Below are positions 45,691 through 53,099 of a stretch of DNA of 64,000 nucleotides, one piece after another. Positions within the stretch are counted from its first letter, which is position 1, and every line of letters starts with the position of its first letter. A program made the position numbers and the translations under genes. The notes beneath the pieces are model-generated. The model did no database searches. It worked only from the letters and a program-made list of their open reading frames with translations, and was not told where the DNA came from. Origin of the DNA: Hymenobacter aranciens (GTDB lineage: Bacteria > Bacteroidota > Bacteroidia > Cytophagales > Hymenobacteraceae); NCBI RefSeq assembly GCF_030580865.1, contig NZ_JAUQSY010000002.1:62001-126000 (forward strand), in the 5' to 3' direction.

Positions 45691-45869
45691 AGCCGCAAAG
45701 CGGCGCCACGTTGGTAGATGTAGCATGCAATAGCAAGACAGAGCCGCAAAGCGGCGGCATCATTTCCTAGCGAGAAGTGCCGCCGCTTTGCGGCTCTGTC
45801 TTGCTATTGCATGCTACATCTGTTCTATTCAGAACACCCCGGCTACCAACGTGCCGCCGCTTTGCGGCT
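45691..45869. repeat. Nested palindrome, family P2, copy 1
   Basis: Inner arms 45717-45759 and 45778-45820 are perfectly complementary over 43 bp. Outer arms (agccgcaaagcggcg..., 45691-45716 and 45844-45869) pair with one mismatch. The 13-nt palindrome-like motif gccgcaaagcggc occurs in every arm. It fills the gap before folC, whose ATG follows 19 nt later. Confidence 0.88.
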
Positions 45870-45887
45870 CACTATATGTTGCAGAAA

Positions 45888-47195
45888 ATGACTTACTCTG
45901 AAACCCTGGCCTACCTCTACGCGCAGCTCCCGATGTACCAGCGGGTGGGGGCGGCGGGCTTCAAAAAAGGGCTGGGCAACACCCTGGCGCTGGCCGAAGC
46001 CATGGGCCATCCCGAGCGGCGCTTTCGGAGCGTGCACGTGGCGGGCACCAATGGTAAGGGCAGCAGCTCGCACCTGGTGGCGGCGGTGCTGCAGGCGGCG
46101 GGCTACCGGGTAGGGCTCTACACCTCGCCGCATTTGCGGGAGTTTACCGAGCGCATTCGGTTGAATGGGGCCGAGCTGGCGCCCGATTACCTGGTGAGCT
46201 GGGTGGCGCAGTGGCGGCCGCTATTTGAAGAAGTGCAGCCGTCGTTTTTTGAGATGTGCGTGGCGCTGGCTTACTCGTACTTTGCCGAAAGCGAGGTAGA
46301 TGTGGCGGTGGTGGAAGTGGGCCTGGGCGGGCGCCTCGATTCCACGAATATCATCACGCCGATGGTGTCACTCATCACCAACATCAGCTACGACCACCAG
46401 GCCATGCTGGGCAACACGCTGCCCGAAATAGCCGGGGAAAAGGCGGGAATCATCAAGCCCAGCGTGTCGGTGGTGGTGAGCCAGACGCAGGTCGAAGTGA
46501 GGACCGTGTTTGAGCAAAAGGCGGCGGCCGAAAGCGCGCCCCTTACGTTTGCCGATGCGCATTACCGCGCCGAGCTGGCCGCTGGCGAAGCCGCCGCAAC
46601 GGGTATTCAGCTGCTGCAAGTGAGCCGCGATGGCCAGCCGTACCTGGAAAACGTGGAGTTGGGCCTGCTGGGCGACTACCAGCGCCTGAACCTGCCCGGC
46701 GTGCTGGCCACGCTCGACGAGCTGCGCCGCCAGGGCTTCGCGCTGCCCGAAGCGGCCGTGCGCCGGGGCCTGCGCGAGGTGACGCAGCTGACGGGCCTGC
46801 ACGGGCGCTGGAGCATCCTGGGCCAGCAGCCGCTGGTAATCGCCGATACGGGCCACAACGAAGCCGGTATCCGCTTGGTGGTGCAGCAGCTGCGGAAACT
46901 CCACTATAAAAAATTGCACCTCGTCATCGGCACCGTGAATGACAAGGACCCCGGGCCAGTGCTGGCCTTGCTGCCGTCGGAGGGCATTTATTATTTCTGC
47001 CAGGCCGATATCCCGCGGGCGCTGCCGGGGGAAGAGCTGGCCGCCAAGGCCCAGGCGCTGGGGCTGCGCGGGCGTAACTATGGCTCGGTGGCGGCGGCAG
47101 TGGCGGCGGCGCGGGCCGCCGCCGGGCCCAATGACGTCGTCTTTATCGGCGGCAGTACCTTCGTGGTGGCGGAAGTGGATTTTAATGAGCAATGA
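45888..47195 (+). CDS. folC: Folylpolyglutamate/dihydrofolate synthase (FolC)
   Basis: A 435-aa Mur-ligase-type enzyme adding glutamate to (dihydro)folate. MTYSETLAYLYAQLPMYQRVG is the typical Bacteroidota start; earlier in-frame Met codons lie at 45876 and inside the P2 repeat. The P-loop is VAGTNGKGSSSHLVAAVL, followed by LYTSPHLREFTERIRLNG, VVEVGLGGRLDSTN and ISYDHQAMLGNT. The C-terminal Mur domain has LHGRWSIL and DTGHNEAG. The last codons and stop are contributed by the first two units of a heptad array. It complements folD elsewhere in the window. Confidence 0.95.
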   Translation: MTYSETLAYLYAQLPMYQRVGAAGFKKGLGNTLALAEAMGHPERRFRSVHVAGTNGKGSSSHLVAAVLQAAGYRVGLYTSPHLREFTERIRLNGAELAPDYLVSWVAQWRPLFEEVQPSFFEMCVALAYSYFAESEVDVAVVEVGLGGRLDSTNIITPMVSLITNISYDHQAMLGNTLPEIAGEKAGIIKPSVSVVVSQTQVEVRTVFEQKAAAESAPLTFADAHYRAELAAGEAAATGIQLLQVSRDGQPYLENVELGLLGDYQRLNLPGVLATLDELRRQGFALPEAAVRRGLREVTQLTGLHGRWSILGQQPLVIADTGHNEAGIRLVVQQLRKLHYKKLHLVIGTVNDKDPGPVLALLPSEGIYYFCQADIPRALPGEELAAKAQALGLRGRNYGSVAAAVAAARAAAGPNDVVFIGGSTFVVAEVDFNEQ

Positions 47196-47287
47196 GCAAT
47201 TGGCAATGAACAATGCCAGGTGAGCAGTTCTTCCGCCGGGCAAAAGCCCTGATTGTTCATTGCCAATTATTAATTGCTAATTGAATT
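47184..47287. repeat. Heptad dyad between folC and trmB
   Basis: Left arm 47184-47218 (aatgagc, aatgagc, aattggc, aatgaac, aatgcca) overlaps the folC stop. Right arm 47253-47287 (ttgttca, ttgccaa, ttattaa, ttgctaa, ttgaatt) ends 2 nt before the trmB ATG. The spacer is 34 nt. Confidence 0.85.
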
Positions 47288-47289
47288 AA

Positions 47290-47958
47290 ATGTCCCGCGT
47301 CAAACTCCAACGCTTCGCTGATAATGCTACCCGCCCCGACATCATTGAACCTGGCAAGCCCGAATACGAGCAGCTGGGCGGGCGCTGGGCGGCCGATTTT
47401 TTTAAAAACGACCAGCCTATCGTGCTGGAAGTGGGTTGCGGCAAGGGCGAATACACCGTGGGCCTGGCCCAACGCTACCCGGCGAAGAGCTTTCTGGGGC
47501 TCGACATCAAGGGCGAGCGCATCTGGCGGGGCAGCACGCGGGCCGAGGCGCTGGGGCTGCGCAACGTGGGCTTCGTACGCATGCGGGCCGAGGCGCTAAC
47601 GGCCCAGTTTGGCGCCCGCGAACTGAGTGAAATCTGGATTACCTTTCCCGACCCCCGGCCGCGCGACCGCGACATCAAGCGCCGGCTCACGTCGCCGCGC
47701 TTCCTGAACCAGTACGTGGAGCTGCTGGCGCCCGGCGGGCTGCTGCACCTCAAAACCGACAACGAGGGCCTCTACGACTATACGCTGGAAGTGCTGGCCG
47801 AGCGCCCCGGCGCGGTGATACTGGCCCAGACCCGCGACCTCTACGCCGAAACCGACCCCGGTTTTGCCGAGGCGCAGGCCATTCAGACCAACTTTGAGGG
47901 GAAATACCGGGCCATTGGCGTGCCGATTAAATACGTGCGGTTTCGGCTGGACGGGTAG
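47290..47958 (+). CDS. trmB: tRNA (guanosine(46)-N7)-methyltransferase (TrmB)
   Basis: A 222-aa SAM-dependent methyltransferase that forms m7G46 in tRNA. Motif I VLEVGCGKGEYTVGLA, FLGLDIKGERIWRG, and the diagnostic catalytic region SEIWITFPDPRPRDRDIKRRLTSPRFL are present; the end (TNFEGKYRAIGVPIKYVRF) contains the family T-x-FE-KY element. Length is normal. It is the last gene of the co-directional run starting with the TPR gene and is followed by two tandem hairpins that could end transcription. Confidence 0.96.
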   Translation: MSRVKLQRFADNATRPDIIEPGKPEYEQLGGRWAADFFKNDQPIVLEVGCGKGEYTVGLAQRYPAKSFLGLDIKGERIWRGSTRAEALGLRNVGFVRMRAEALTAQFGARELSEIWITFPDPRPRDRDIKRRLTSPRFLNQYVELLAPGGLLHLKTDNEGLYDYTLEVLAERPGAVILAQTRDLYAETDPGFAEAQAIQTNFEGKYRAIGVPIKYVRFRLDG

Positions 47959-47970
47959 GGGGCGTAAAAT

Positions 47971-48053
47971 CCGCCACTGCTCGTACGACCACGCTTGGAT
48001 GACAGTGGCGGGCCGCCACTGCTCCTCCGACTATCTCGGGACAACAGTGGCGG
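47971..48053. repeat. Two tandem 41-nt hairpins with 42-bp period
   Basis: Each unit (47971-48011 and 48013-48053) has arms ccgccactg and cagtggcgg around a variable loop, repeated head to tail at exactly 42 bp. A third partial arm follows. It lies between convergent trmB and the M48 gene. Confidence 0.8.
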
Positions 48054-48076
48054 CCCGCCACTATCAACAGGGAGGC

Positions 48077-48880
48077 CTAAAGGGCTCTTTTCAGGGTGTC
48101 AAAGTCGGTGTCGGCGGTGGTGCGGTTGGCGCAGCCGAGCGTAGCGGCTTCGCCTTGGATGGCCGCCACCCGGCCGCCGGGGTCGGGGTGGGTGCTGAGG
48201 AACTCGGGCGTGCCCGAGGTCTGGCCCGAGGCCTGGGTTTTGATGAAGAAGTCGGCGGCGCCGTCGCAGGCATACGAGGTGCCGTTGAGGTAGATAACGG
48301 AGTATTTGTCGGCTTCGCGCTCGAAGTCGCGGCTGAACTTGAGCTGGCCGAGCCCGGCCGCAATCTGGGTGAGCTGGCCGGGGTTGTCGCCCACCAGGAT
48401 GCTGAGCAGGAGCGAAATACCGTACTGCTGCTGCAGCTGGCGCGAGGTGTGACGGCGGTCGGCGTGGGCGATTTCGTGGCCCAGCACGCCGGCCAGCTGG
48501 TCTTCGTGGTCGAGGTATTTCACGAGGCCCGAGTACACGTAGATGTGGCCGCCGGGCGAGGCGAAGGCGTTGAGCGTGGAGTCGTCCTTGATGATTTTAA
48601 CGTCCCACACGAAGTCGGTGCGGTGCTGAAGCTGGCCGTTGTCGAGCACGCGCTTCACGATGCGGTCGAGGGCGGCGTAGGCGGTGCCATTCGTGCTGCG
48701 CTGCAGCAGCTGGCCCTTAGCGGCATAGATGGAATCGGTTTCGTGGGCTACCTGGGCGCCGAGGGCAATGTCGTCTTCCACGGAGAAGAGCAGCACGCCG
48801 TCGCCGTCTTTGGAGCAGGCCCCGAGGGCCAGGGTGAGGGTGGTAGCGGCGGCTAAGAATGTTTTGCGCGAGAAAATCAT
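48077..48880 (-). CDS. M48 family metallopeptidase, lipoprotein
   Basis: A 267-aa peptidase with a lipoprotein signal (hydrophobic 8-20, lipobox ALGAC). The zinc motif is VLGHEIAHADRRHTSRQL and the Glu ligand is in FEREADKYSV. NAFASPGGHIYVYSGLVKYL precedes it as usual, and FLSTHPDPGGRVAAI near the end matches the other M48 protein at 34276-35088, a distant paralog. An envelope quality-control protease is likely. Two cysteines near the C-terminus (YACDGA, LGCANR) may form a disulfide. Convergent with trmB. Confidence 0.92.
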   Translation of the reverse strand: MIFSRKTFLAAATTLTLALGACSKDGDGVLLFSVEDDIALGAQVAHETDSIYAAKGQLLQRSTNGTAYAALDRIVKRVLDNGQLQHRTDFVWDVKIIKDDSTLNAFASPGGHIYVYSGLVKYLDHEDQLAGVLGHEIAHADRRHTSRQLQQQYGISLLLSILVGDNPGQLTQIAAGLGQLKFSRDFEREADKYSVIYLNGTSYACDGAADFFIKTQASGQTSGTPEFLSTHPDPGGRVAAIQGEAATLGCANRTTADTDFDTLKRAL

Positions 48881-49054
48881 GCGATAAGAAAAGGGTAATT
48901 GGGGGAAACAAAGCTAGCGGACGTTGCCGGAACGGCCGTTTGGAACCTCATACGGGCGCCGCAACCGGACGTTGGCCGGCGGGGCCGACCGCCGCCGCCC
49001 GGTTTGCGTAGAAACCGGCCCGGCCGCTGCTGGTCGGGCCCCGTTCCTACTATC

Positions 49055-50173
49055 ATGCCAGATTTGCCCCGCCCCAAAACCCGCAAAAAGCAGCTCCTGC
49101 CCCAGGAGGAAGCCCACATCATCTACAAAGACCCCGCCCGGCAGGCCGAGCTGGCCGGCCTGCGCTACGCCACCGACGACCGGCCCGGCCTCACGCGCAA
49201 GCCGGCCGGCGAAAACAAGTTCACCTACTTTGATGCCAAAGGTCAGCAAATCAGCGACGAGAAAACCCTGGCCCGCATTGCCAGCTTCGTCATTCCGCCG
49301 GCCTGGACGGAGGTCTGGATTTCGCCCTCGCCCAACACCCACCTGCAGGTGACCGGCCACGACGCCGCCGGCCGCAAGCAGTACCGCTACCACCCGGCCT
49401 GGGACACGGCCCGCAGCCTCACCAAGTTCTCGCGCCTGCGCACTTTTGGCGAGCAGCTGGCCCCGCTGCGCCAGCAGCTGCGCCAGGACCTCGACCGCCG
49501 CGAGCTGGACCGCGAGAAGGTCATTGCCCTCGTGCTGACGCTCATGGACCGGTCGTTTATCCGCGTCGGCAACAAGGAATACGCGAAGAAAAACGGCAAG
49601 GCCAAGCCCAGCTACGGCCTCACCACGCTTAAAGACAACCACGTCAGTTTCGACGGGGGCGACGTGCGCTTTGCCTTCGTGGGCAAGAAGGGCGTGCCGC
49701 ACGACGTGACCCTGCACGACCGCAAGCTGGCCCGGCTGGTGAAGAAGTGCAAGGAAATTCCCGGCCAGCACCTCTTTCAGTACTACTCGGCCGACGGCCA
49801 GCGCCACGCCCTGGAATCGGGCGACGTGAACGACTACCTGCACCGCCACACCGGCCTGGCCCTCTCGGCCAAAGACTTCCGTACCTGGGGCGGCACCGTG
49901 AAAATGGTGAAATGCCTGGAAGCTGTGCTCGATGCCGAGCCCGACCTGGCGCCTGAAAAAGTCATCAAAAAAGCCGTGAAGGATGTGGCCGCCGGCCTCG
50001 GCAACACGCCCACCGTGTGCTCGAAATACTACATTCACCCGCAGGTGGTCGAATTATTTAAGGCGGGCCAGCTGATTGAGTTTCTGCGCAAGCACAACGC
50101 TACCAACACTCCCGACGACCCGCTCTCGGGCACCGAGCGGCTGGTGCTGCGCATGCTGGCCGAGGCGGCGTAA
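49055..50173 (+). CDS. DNA topoisomerase IB, poxvirus/bacterial type
   Basis: A 372-aa type IB topoisomerase relaxing supercoils through a 3'-phosphotyrosyl link. The N-terminal domain has RKPAGENKFTYFDAKGQQI and IPPAWTEVWISP. The catalytic domain contains FIRVGNKEYAKKNGKAKPSYGLTTL with the first Arg, VGKKGVPHDVTL with the Lys, LSAKDFRTWGGT with the second Arg, and CSKYYIHPQVV with the nucleophilic Tyr. The ATG at 49055 fits the family start. The last 33 nt of the gene recur with two mismatches about 1 kb downstream. Confidence 0.95.
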   Translation: MPDLPRPKTRKKQLLPQEEAHIIYKDPARQAELAGLRYATDDRPGLTRKPAGENKFTYFDAKGQQISDEKTLARIASFVIPPAWTEVWISPSPNTHLQVTGHDAAGRKQYRYHPAWDTARSLTKFSRLRTFGEQLAPLRQQLRQDLDRRELDREKVIALVLTLMDRSFIRVGNKEYAKKNGKAKPSYGLTTLKDNHVSFDGGDVRFAFVGKKGVPHDVTLHDRKLARLVKKCKEIPGQHLFQYYSADGQRHALESGDVNDYLHRHTGLALSAKDFRTWGGTVKMVKCLEAVLDAEPDLAPEKVIKKAVKDVAAGLGNTPTVCSKYYIHPQVVELFKAGQLIEFLRKHNATNTPDDPLSGTERLVLRMLAEAA

Positions 50174-50194
50174 CTTTCGCCGCTTAAGTTCAAC

Positions 50195-51085
50195 ATGCTA
50201 CTCTACGATTACTGGGCCCGCGTCAGCCTCGACTGTCAGCGGGCCGACGGCCAACCTTACCACCTCATCGGCTACGGCGGCAGCGACGACAGCCCCGCCG
50301 CCGCCCAAGCCGCCGGCCAGCAGATACTGCTGGCCCGGCAAGCCCGCCTGCAGGCCGGTCAGTCGCTAAATGAGTACCCCACCACCGAGCGCCCGCTGCG
50401 CGAGCAGCTCGAGCAGCGCCTCTACGACAGCCAGGGCGAGCTGCTGGCCGCCATCACCCGCAATGGCTACGGCAGCCGGGTGCTCAATGCCCCGCGCACC
50501 ATGTTTATTGATGTGGACGACGTGGGCTTGTGCCCGCCGCTGCGGCCATCGGCGTGGGAGGCCCTGCTGGGGCCCCGGCTCTACGGCTGGCTGCAGCGGC
50601 GGCTGGGCGGGGCGCCCCCAGTGGCGCTCACCCCGCCCGAGGCCATGGCGCAGCGCCTGTCGGCTTGGCTCGACGGGCACCCGGACTGGAAATTCCGGCT
50701 CTACCGCACCCTGCGCGGCTACCGGCTGCTGGTGCTGCACCAGCTGCTGCCGCCCGACGGCCCCGAGGCGCAAGCCGTGTTTGCGGCCCTCGGAGCCGAT
50801 ACGACATACGTGCGCCTGTGCCAGACCCAGAACTGCTACCGGGCCCGCCTGAGCCCCAAGCCCTGGCGCATTGGCTGGCACCGGCCGCCGGTGGCGTTCC
50901 CTTTTGCAACCGCCGCGGAGGAGGCCGCGCAGCACGCTTGGGAGCAGCAGTATGCCCAACGCAGTCAGGCGTTTTCGGTGTGCGAGGGGCTGGGTGATTT
51001 CGGCACCGGCACCAGTTGCCCCGAAGCCCAGCAAGTAGCCGATGTGCACGATGCCGCCTGCCTGGGCGGCCGGCCCCTGGCCTGA
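50195..51085 (+). CDS. Conserved protein of unknown function
   Basis: A 296-aa soluble protein with no signal peptide. The core reads MFIDVDDVGL, then FRLYRTLRGYRLLVLHQLLPP, then ADTTYVRLCQTQNCYRARLSPKPWRIG. I remember the same succession (acidic D-x-D site, YxTxxGxR strand, C-x4-CxxARLxPKPWR end) in unnamed proteins of several phyla. The paired acidic residues and following basic strands suggest a nucleotidyltransferase- or primase-like active site, but this is a hypothesis. It begins 22 nt after the topoisomerase stop, so the two are probably co-transcribed. No function is assigned. Confidence 0.7.
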   Translation: MLLYDYWARVSLDCQRADGQPYHLIGYGGSDDSPAAAQAAGQQILLARQARLQAGQSLNEYPTTERPLREQLEQRLYDSQGELLAAITRNGYGSRVLNAPRTMFIDVDDVGLCPPLRPSAWEALLGPRLYGWLQRRLGGAPPVALTPPEAMAQRLSAWLDGHPDWKFRLYRTLRGYRLLVLHQLLPPDGPEAQAVFAALGADTTYVRLCQTQNCYRARLSPKPWRIGWHRPPVAFPFATAAEEAAQHAWEQQYAQRSQAFSVCEGLGDFGTGTSCPEAQQVADVHDAACLGGRPLA

Positions 51086-51118
51086 GAAGCCGTTGTTGCT
51101 TCCGGGCATCGGGCGGCG

Positions 51119-51151
51119 GGTGCTGCACTTGCTGGCCGAGGCGGCGTAACT
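51119..51151. repeat. 33-nt near-duplicate of the topoisomerase 3' end
   Basis: Bases 51119-51151 match 50143-50175 with two mismatches, including the LLAEAA codons and the TAA stop. It lies after the 296-aa gene in another frame. It looks like a duplication or the remnant of a frameshifted end. Confidence 0.75.
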
Positions 51152-51174
51152 CAACTCCTTTGCATGACCAGGCA

Positions 51175-51328
51175 AGCCGCAAAGCGGCGACACGTTGGTA
51201 GTTACAAAGGTTTTGGTAGCAAGAGCCGCAAAGTGGCGGCACTTTTTTCCAGGAAAGAGTGCCGCCGCTTTGCGGCTCTTGCTCGATTGAAGCTATTCGT
51301 ACTACCAACATGTCGCCGCTTTGCGGCT
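51175..51328. repeat. Nested palindrome, family P2, copy 2
   Basis: Inner arms 51219-51243 / 51258-51282 and outer arms 51175-51201 / 51301-51328 repeat the layout and the gccgcaaagcggc and cacgttggta motifs of copy 1 at 45691-45869. The inner sequences differ. Confidence 0.85.
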
Positions 51329-51350
51329 GTTCTGGAGCAAAAGCTTATTC

Positions 51351-52961
51351 TTAATCGTCGTTCAGCCGATTATAGGCCCGGCGGTTTTTGCGCGGCAGGT
51401 GGGGCTGCAGGTCGTTGGCGGCGGTGGCGCCGGCGTCCTCGTCGTAGAAGATGATGCGCCGGCCGGAGCCCTGGCGGCGCACGCGGTCCTGACCTTCGCC
51501 GCCGTAGAGCTGCAGGCGCAGGCGCTGCCCGCCGGGGGCCGTGGCGATGTCGAACACGTCGCTGCTACCCAGGCCATCGAGGATAATTTCCCGGGTTTCG
51601 GCAGCGAAATACGTGCGGCGGAAGCGCAACGAATCGCCGTCGCCGAGGCGAGTGAGGGCAGGTGAGTACACCGTGACGGTGGTGGAGTCGCGGAAGCGGC
51701 GCACCACGAAGCGCTCGGGCTGGGCGGTGCCGCCCAGCGTGGGGCAGCGGGCCAGGCTGCGGTAAAATTCCTCGGCCGCCTGGGGCAGGGCGTCGCGCCG
51801 GGCGCGCAGGGCGGTTTGCAGGCGCGGGCCTTCGAGGGCGTACACGGCGGGCGGAAAGCAGCGGGCGGCGCGGGCCAGCACCGAGTCCGTAAGGCAGCTT
51901 TGCAGGTCGCGGGCAGTGCGCTGGAAGTCGGCGCGGGTGAGGTGCGAGAGGCCGCGCTGGTCGATAAACCGGGCCTGGTACACGAGGGCCTTCACATTGC
52001 CGTACTTCGGTTTAAACGTTTGGAACTGCGTGGCCACGACGTGCCCGGCCAGCCAGGGCACCAGGCCGTCGTCGAGGCGGAAATACACTTGGTCGCGGTC
52101 CTTGGGAATGCCGCGGTACAGCACGTGGCCCTGCGGCTGCCGAAACTCGGCCCACTGCCACTGGCCCTCGTGCCGGTCCCAGTCGCCGATGAGCACGTCG
52201 AGCAGGCGGGCGCGCAGGAAAGCCGGCTGGTCGATGCGGTAGGCGGGGTTGTCGTACACGTTTTTAAGCATGTCTTCGCCGTCGATGGCCGTGCGGGCCC
52301 CGGCCAGGTCGGGGGTGAGGTCGGCGGGGCTTTCAAACTTTTCCTCCAGCAGCGCCAGCTTGCCCCGGAAGCGCTCGGAGGCCGGGCCGAGGTCGGCAGC
52401 ATCGGGGCGCACATACACCAAGCGGGGGCGGGCGTGGGCCACGCCCGCCGCTGCCGCCAGCGGCGGCACCGTGAGGGCGGCGTAGGGGTTGGCCGCCGCG
52501 GTGGCATCGCGCACCACGTTGAGCAGAAAGGTGCGGCGCAGCCAGCCGGGCAGGGTTTTGCTGGGCTCTTTGTCGAGGGCACGCAGGGCGTACTTGCGGC
52601 CCTGGGCGCCGTTCAGCGTCATGCTGATGCTCTGGTAGCCACCACCCACTTTGCCCGCCTGCAGGCCGCCGGGGGCGGCGGTTTTCAGGTTTAATATCGG
52701 CGCCAGCACCGGGGCGGCCCACACTGCCCGGTAGTGCCGTCCCATAAACCAGTGGTACACCCGGCCGTGCCGGTCGTAGTGCCGCCCGGCGGTGGCCAGC
52801 ACGGAATCAGCTTCTTGGGGAAGGGGAGAGGCTGCGGCCGTACCCACGCGGGCATCGGCCTGGGCAAAATTGCGCCGGGCACAATTACTCAGACCACCAG
52901 CAAGCAGCAGCAGAAAAAGCAGGCGAAGAAAATGGGTAATAGGAGTGGGGTAAACAGGCAT
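51351..52961 (-). CDS. Secreted kinase-like lipoprotein (paralog 1, intact catalytic-type motifs)
   Basis: A 536-aa lipoprotein (hydrophobic 9-24, lipobox LSNC, Cys27). The middle part looks like an atypical kinase fold. A strand with Lys (GRKYALRALDKEPSK, 121-135), a catalytic-loop-like LLDVLIGDWDRHEGQW (254-268, D262 and H264) and a metal-site-like GIPKDRDQVYFRLDDG (284-299) echo HipA/FAM20/CotH-type loops (GDxDRHxxN, then an Asp). The C-terminal part (TREIILDGLGSSDVFDIA, LRLQLYGGEGQDRV) is a beta domain also found in metallophosphoesterase/BamA-like fusions. Substrate unknown. It is divergent from a paralog. Confidence 0.6.
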   Translation of the reverse strand: MPVYPTPITHFLRLLFLLLLAGGLSNCARRNFAQADARVGTAAASPLPQEADSVLATAGRHYDRHGRVYHWFMGRHYRAVWAAPVLAPILNLKTAAPGGLQAGKVGGGYQSISMTLNGAQGRKYALRALDKEPSKTLPGWLRRTFLLNVVRDATAAANPYAALTVPPLAAAAGVAHARPRLVYVRPDAADLGPASERFRGKLALLEEKFESPADLTPDLAGARTAIDGEDMLKNVYDNPAYRIDQPAFLRARLLDVLIGDWDRHEGQWQWAEFRQPQGHVLYRGIPKDRDQVYFRLDDGLVPWLAGHVVATQFQTFKPKYGNVKALVYQARFIDQRGLSHLTRADFQRTARDLQSCLTDSVLARAARCFPPAVYALEGPRLQTALRARRDALPQAAEEFYRSLARCPTLGGTAQPERFVVRRFRDSTTVTVYSPALTRLGDGDSLRFRRTYFAAETREIILDGLGSSDVFDIATAPGGQRLRLQLYGGEGQDRVRRQGSGRRIIFYDEDAGATAANDLQPHLPRKNRRAYNRLNDD

Positions 52962-53099
52962 CCAGGGCTACGCGAAGGAGGTGCGAATGCTCTTAAACGC
53001 AGCCGGGGCGCAAAAGTCAGCGCCGGGGCGCATTTTGGTTAATTGAAAAGCAGGCCCGCCCGAAAAGCTGCGCCGCGAACACAACCGTAGGGCCCGGCT

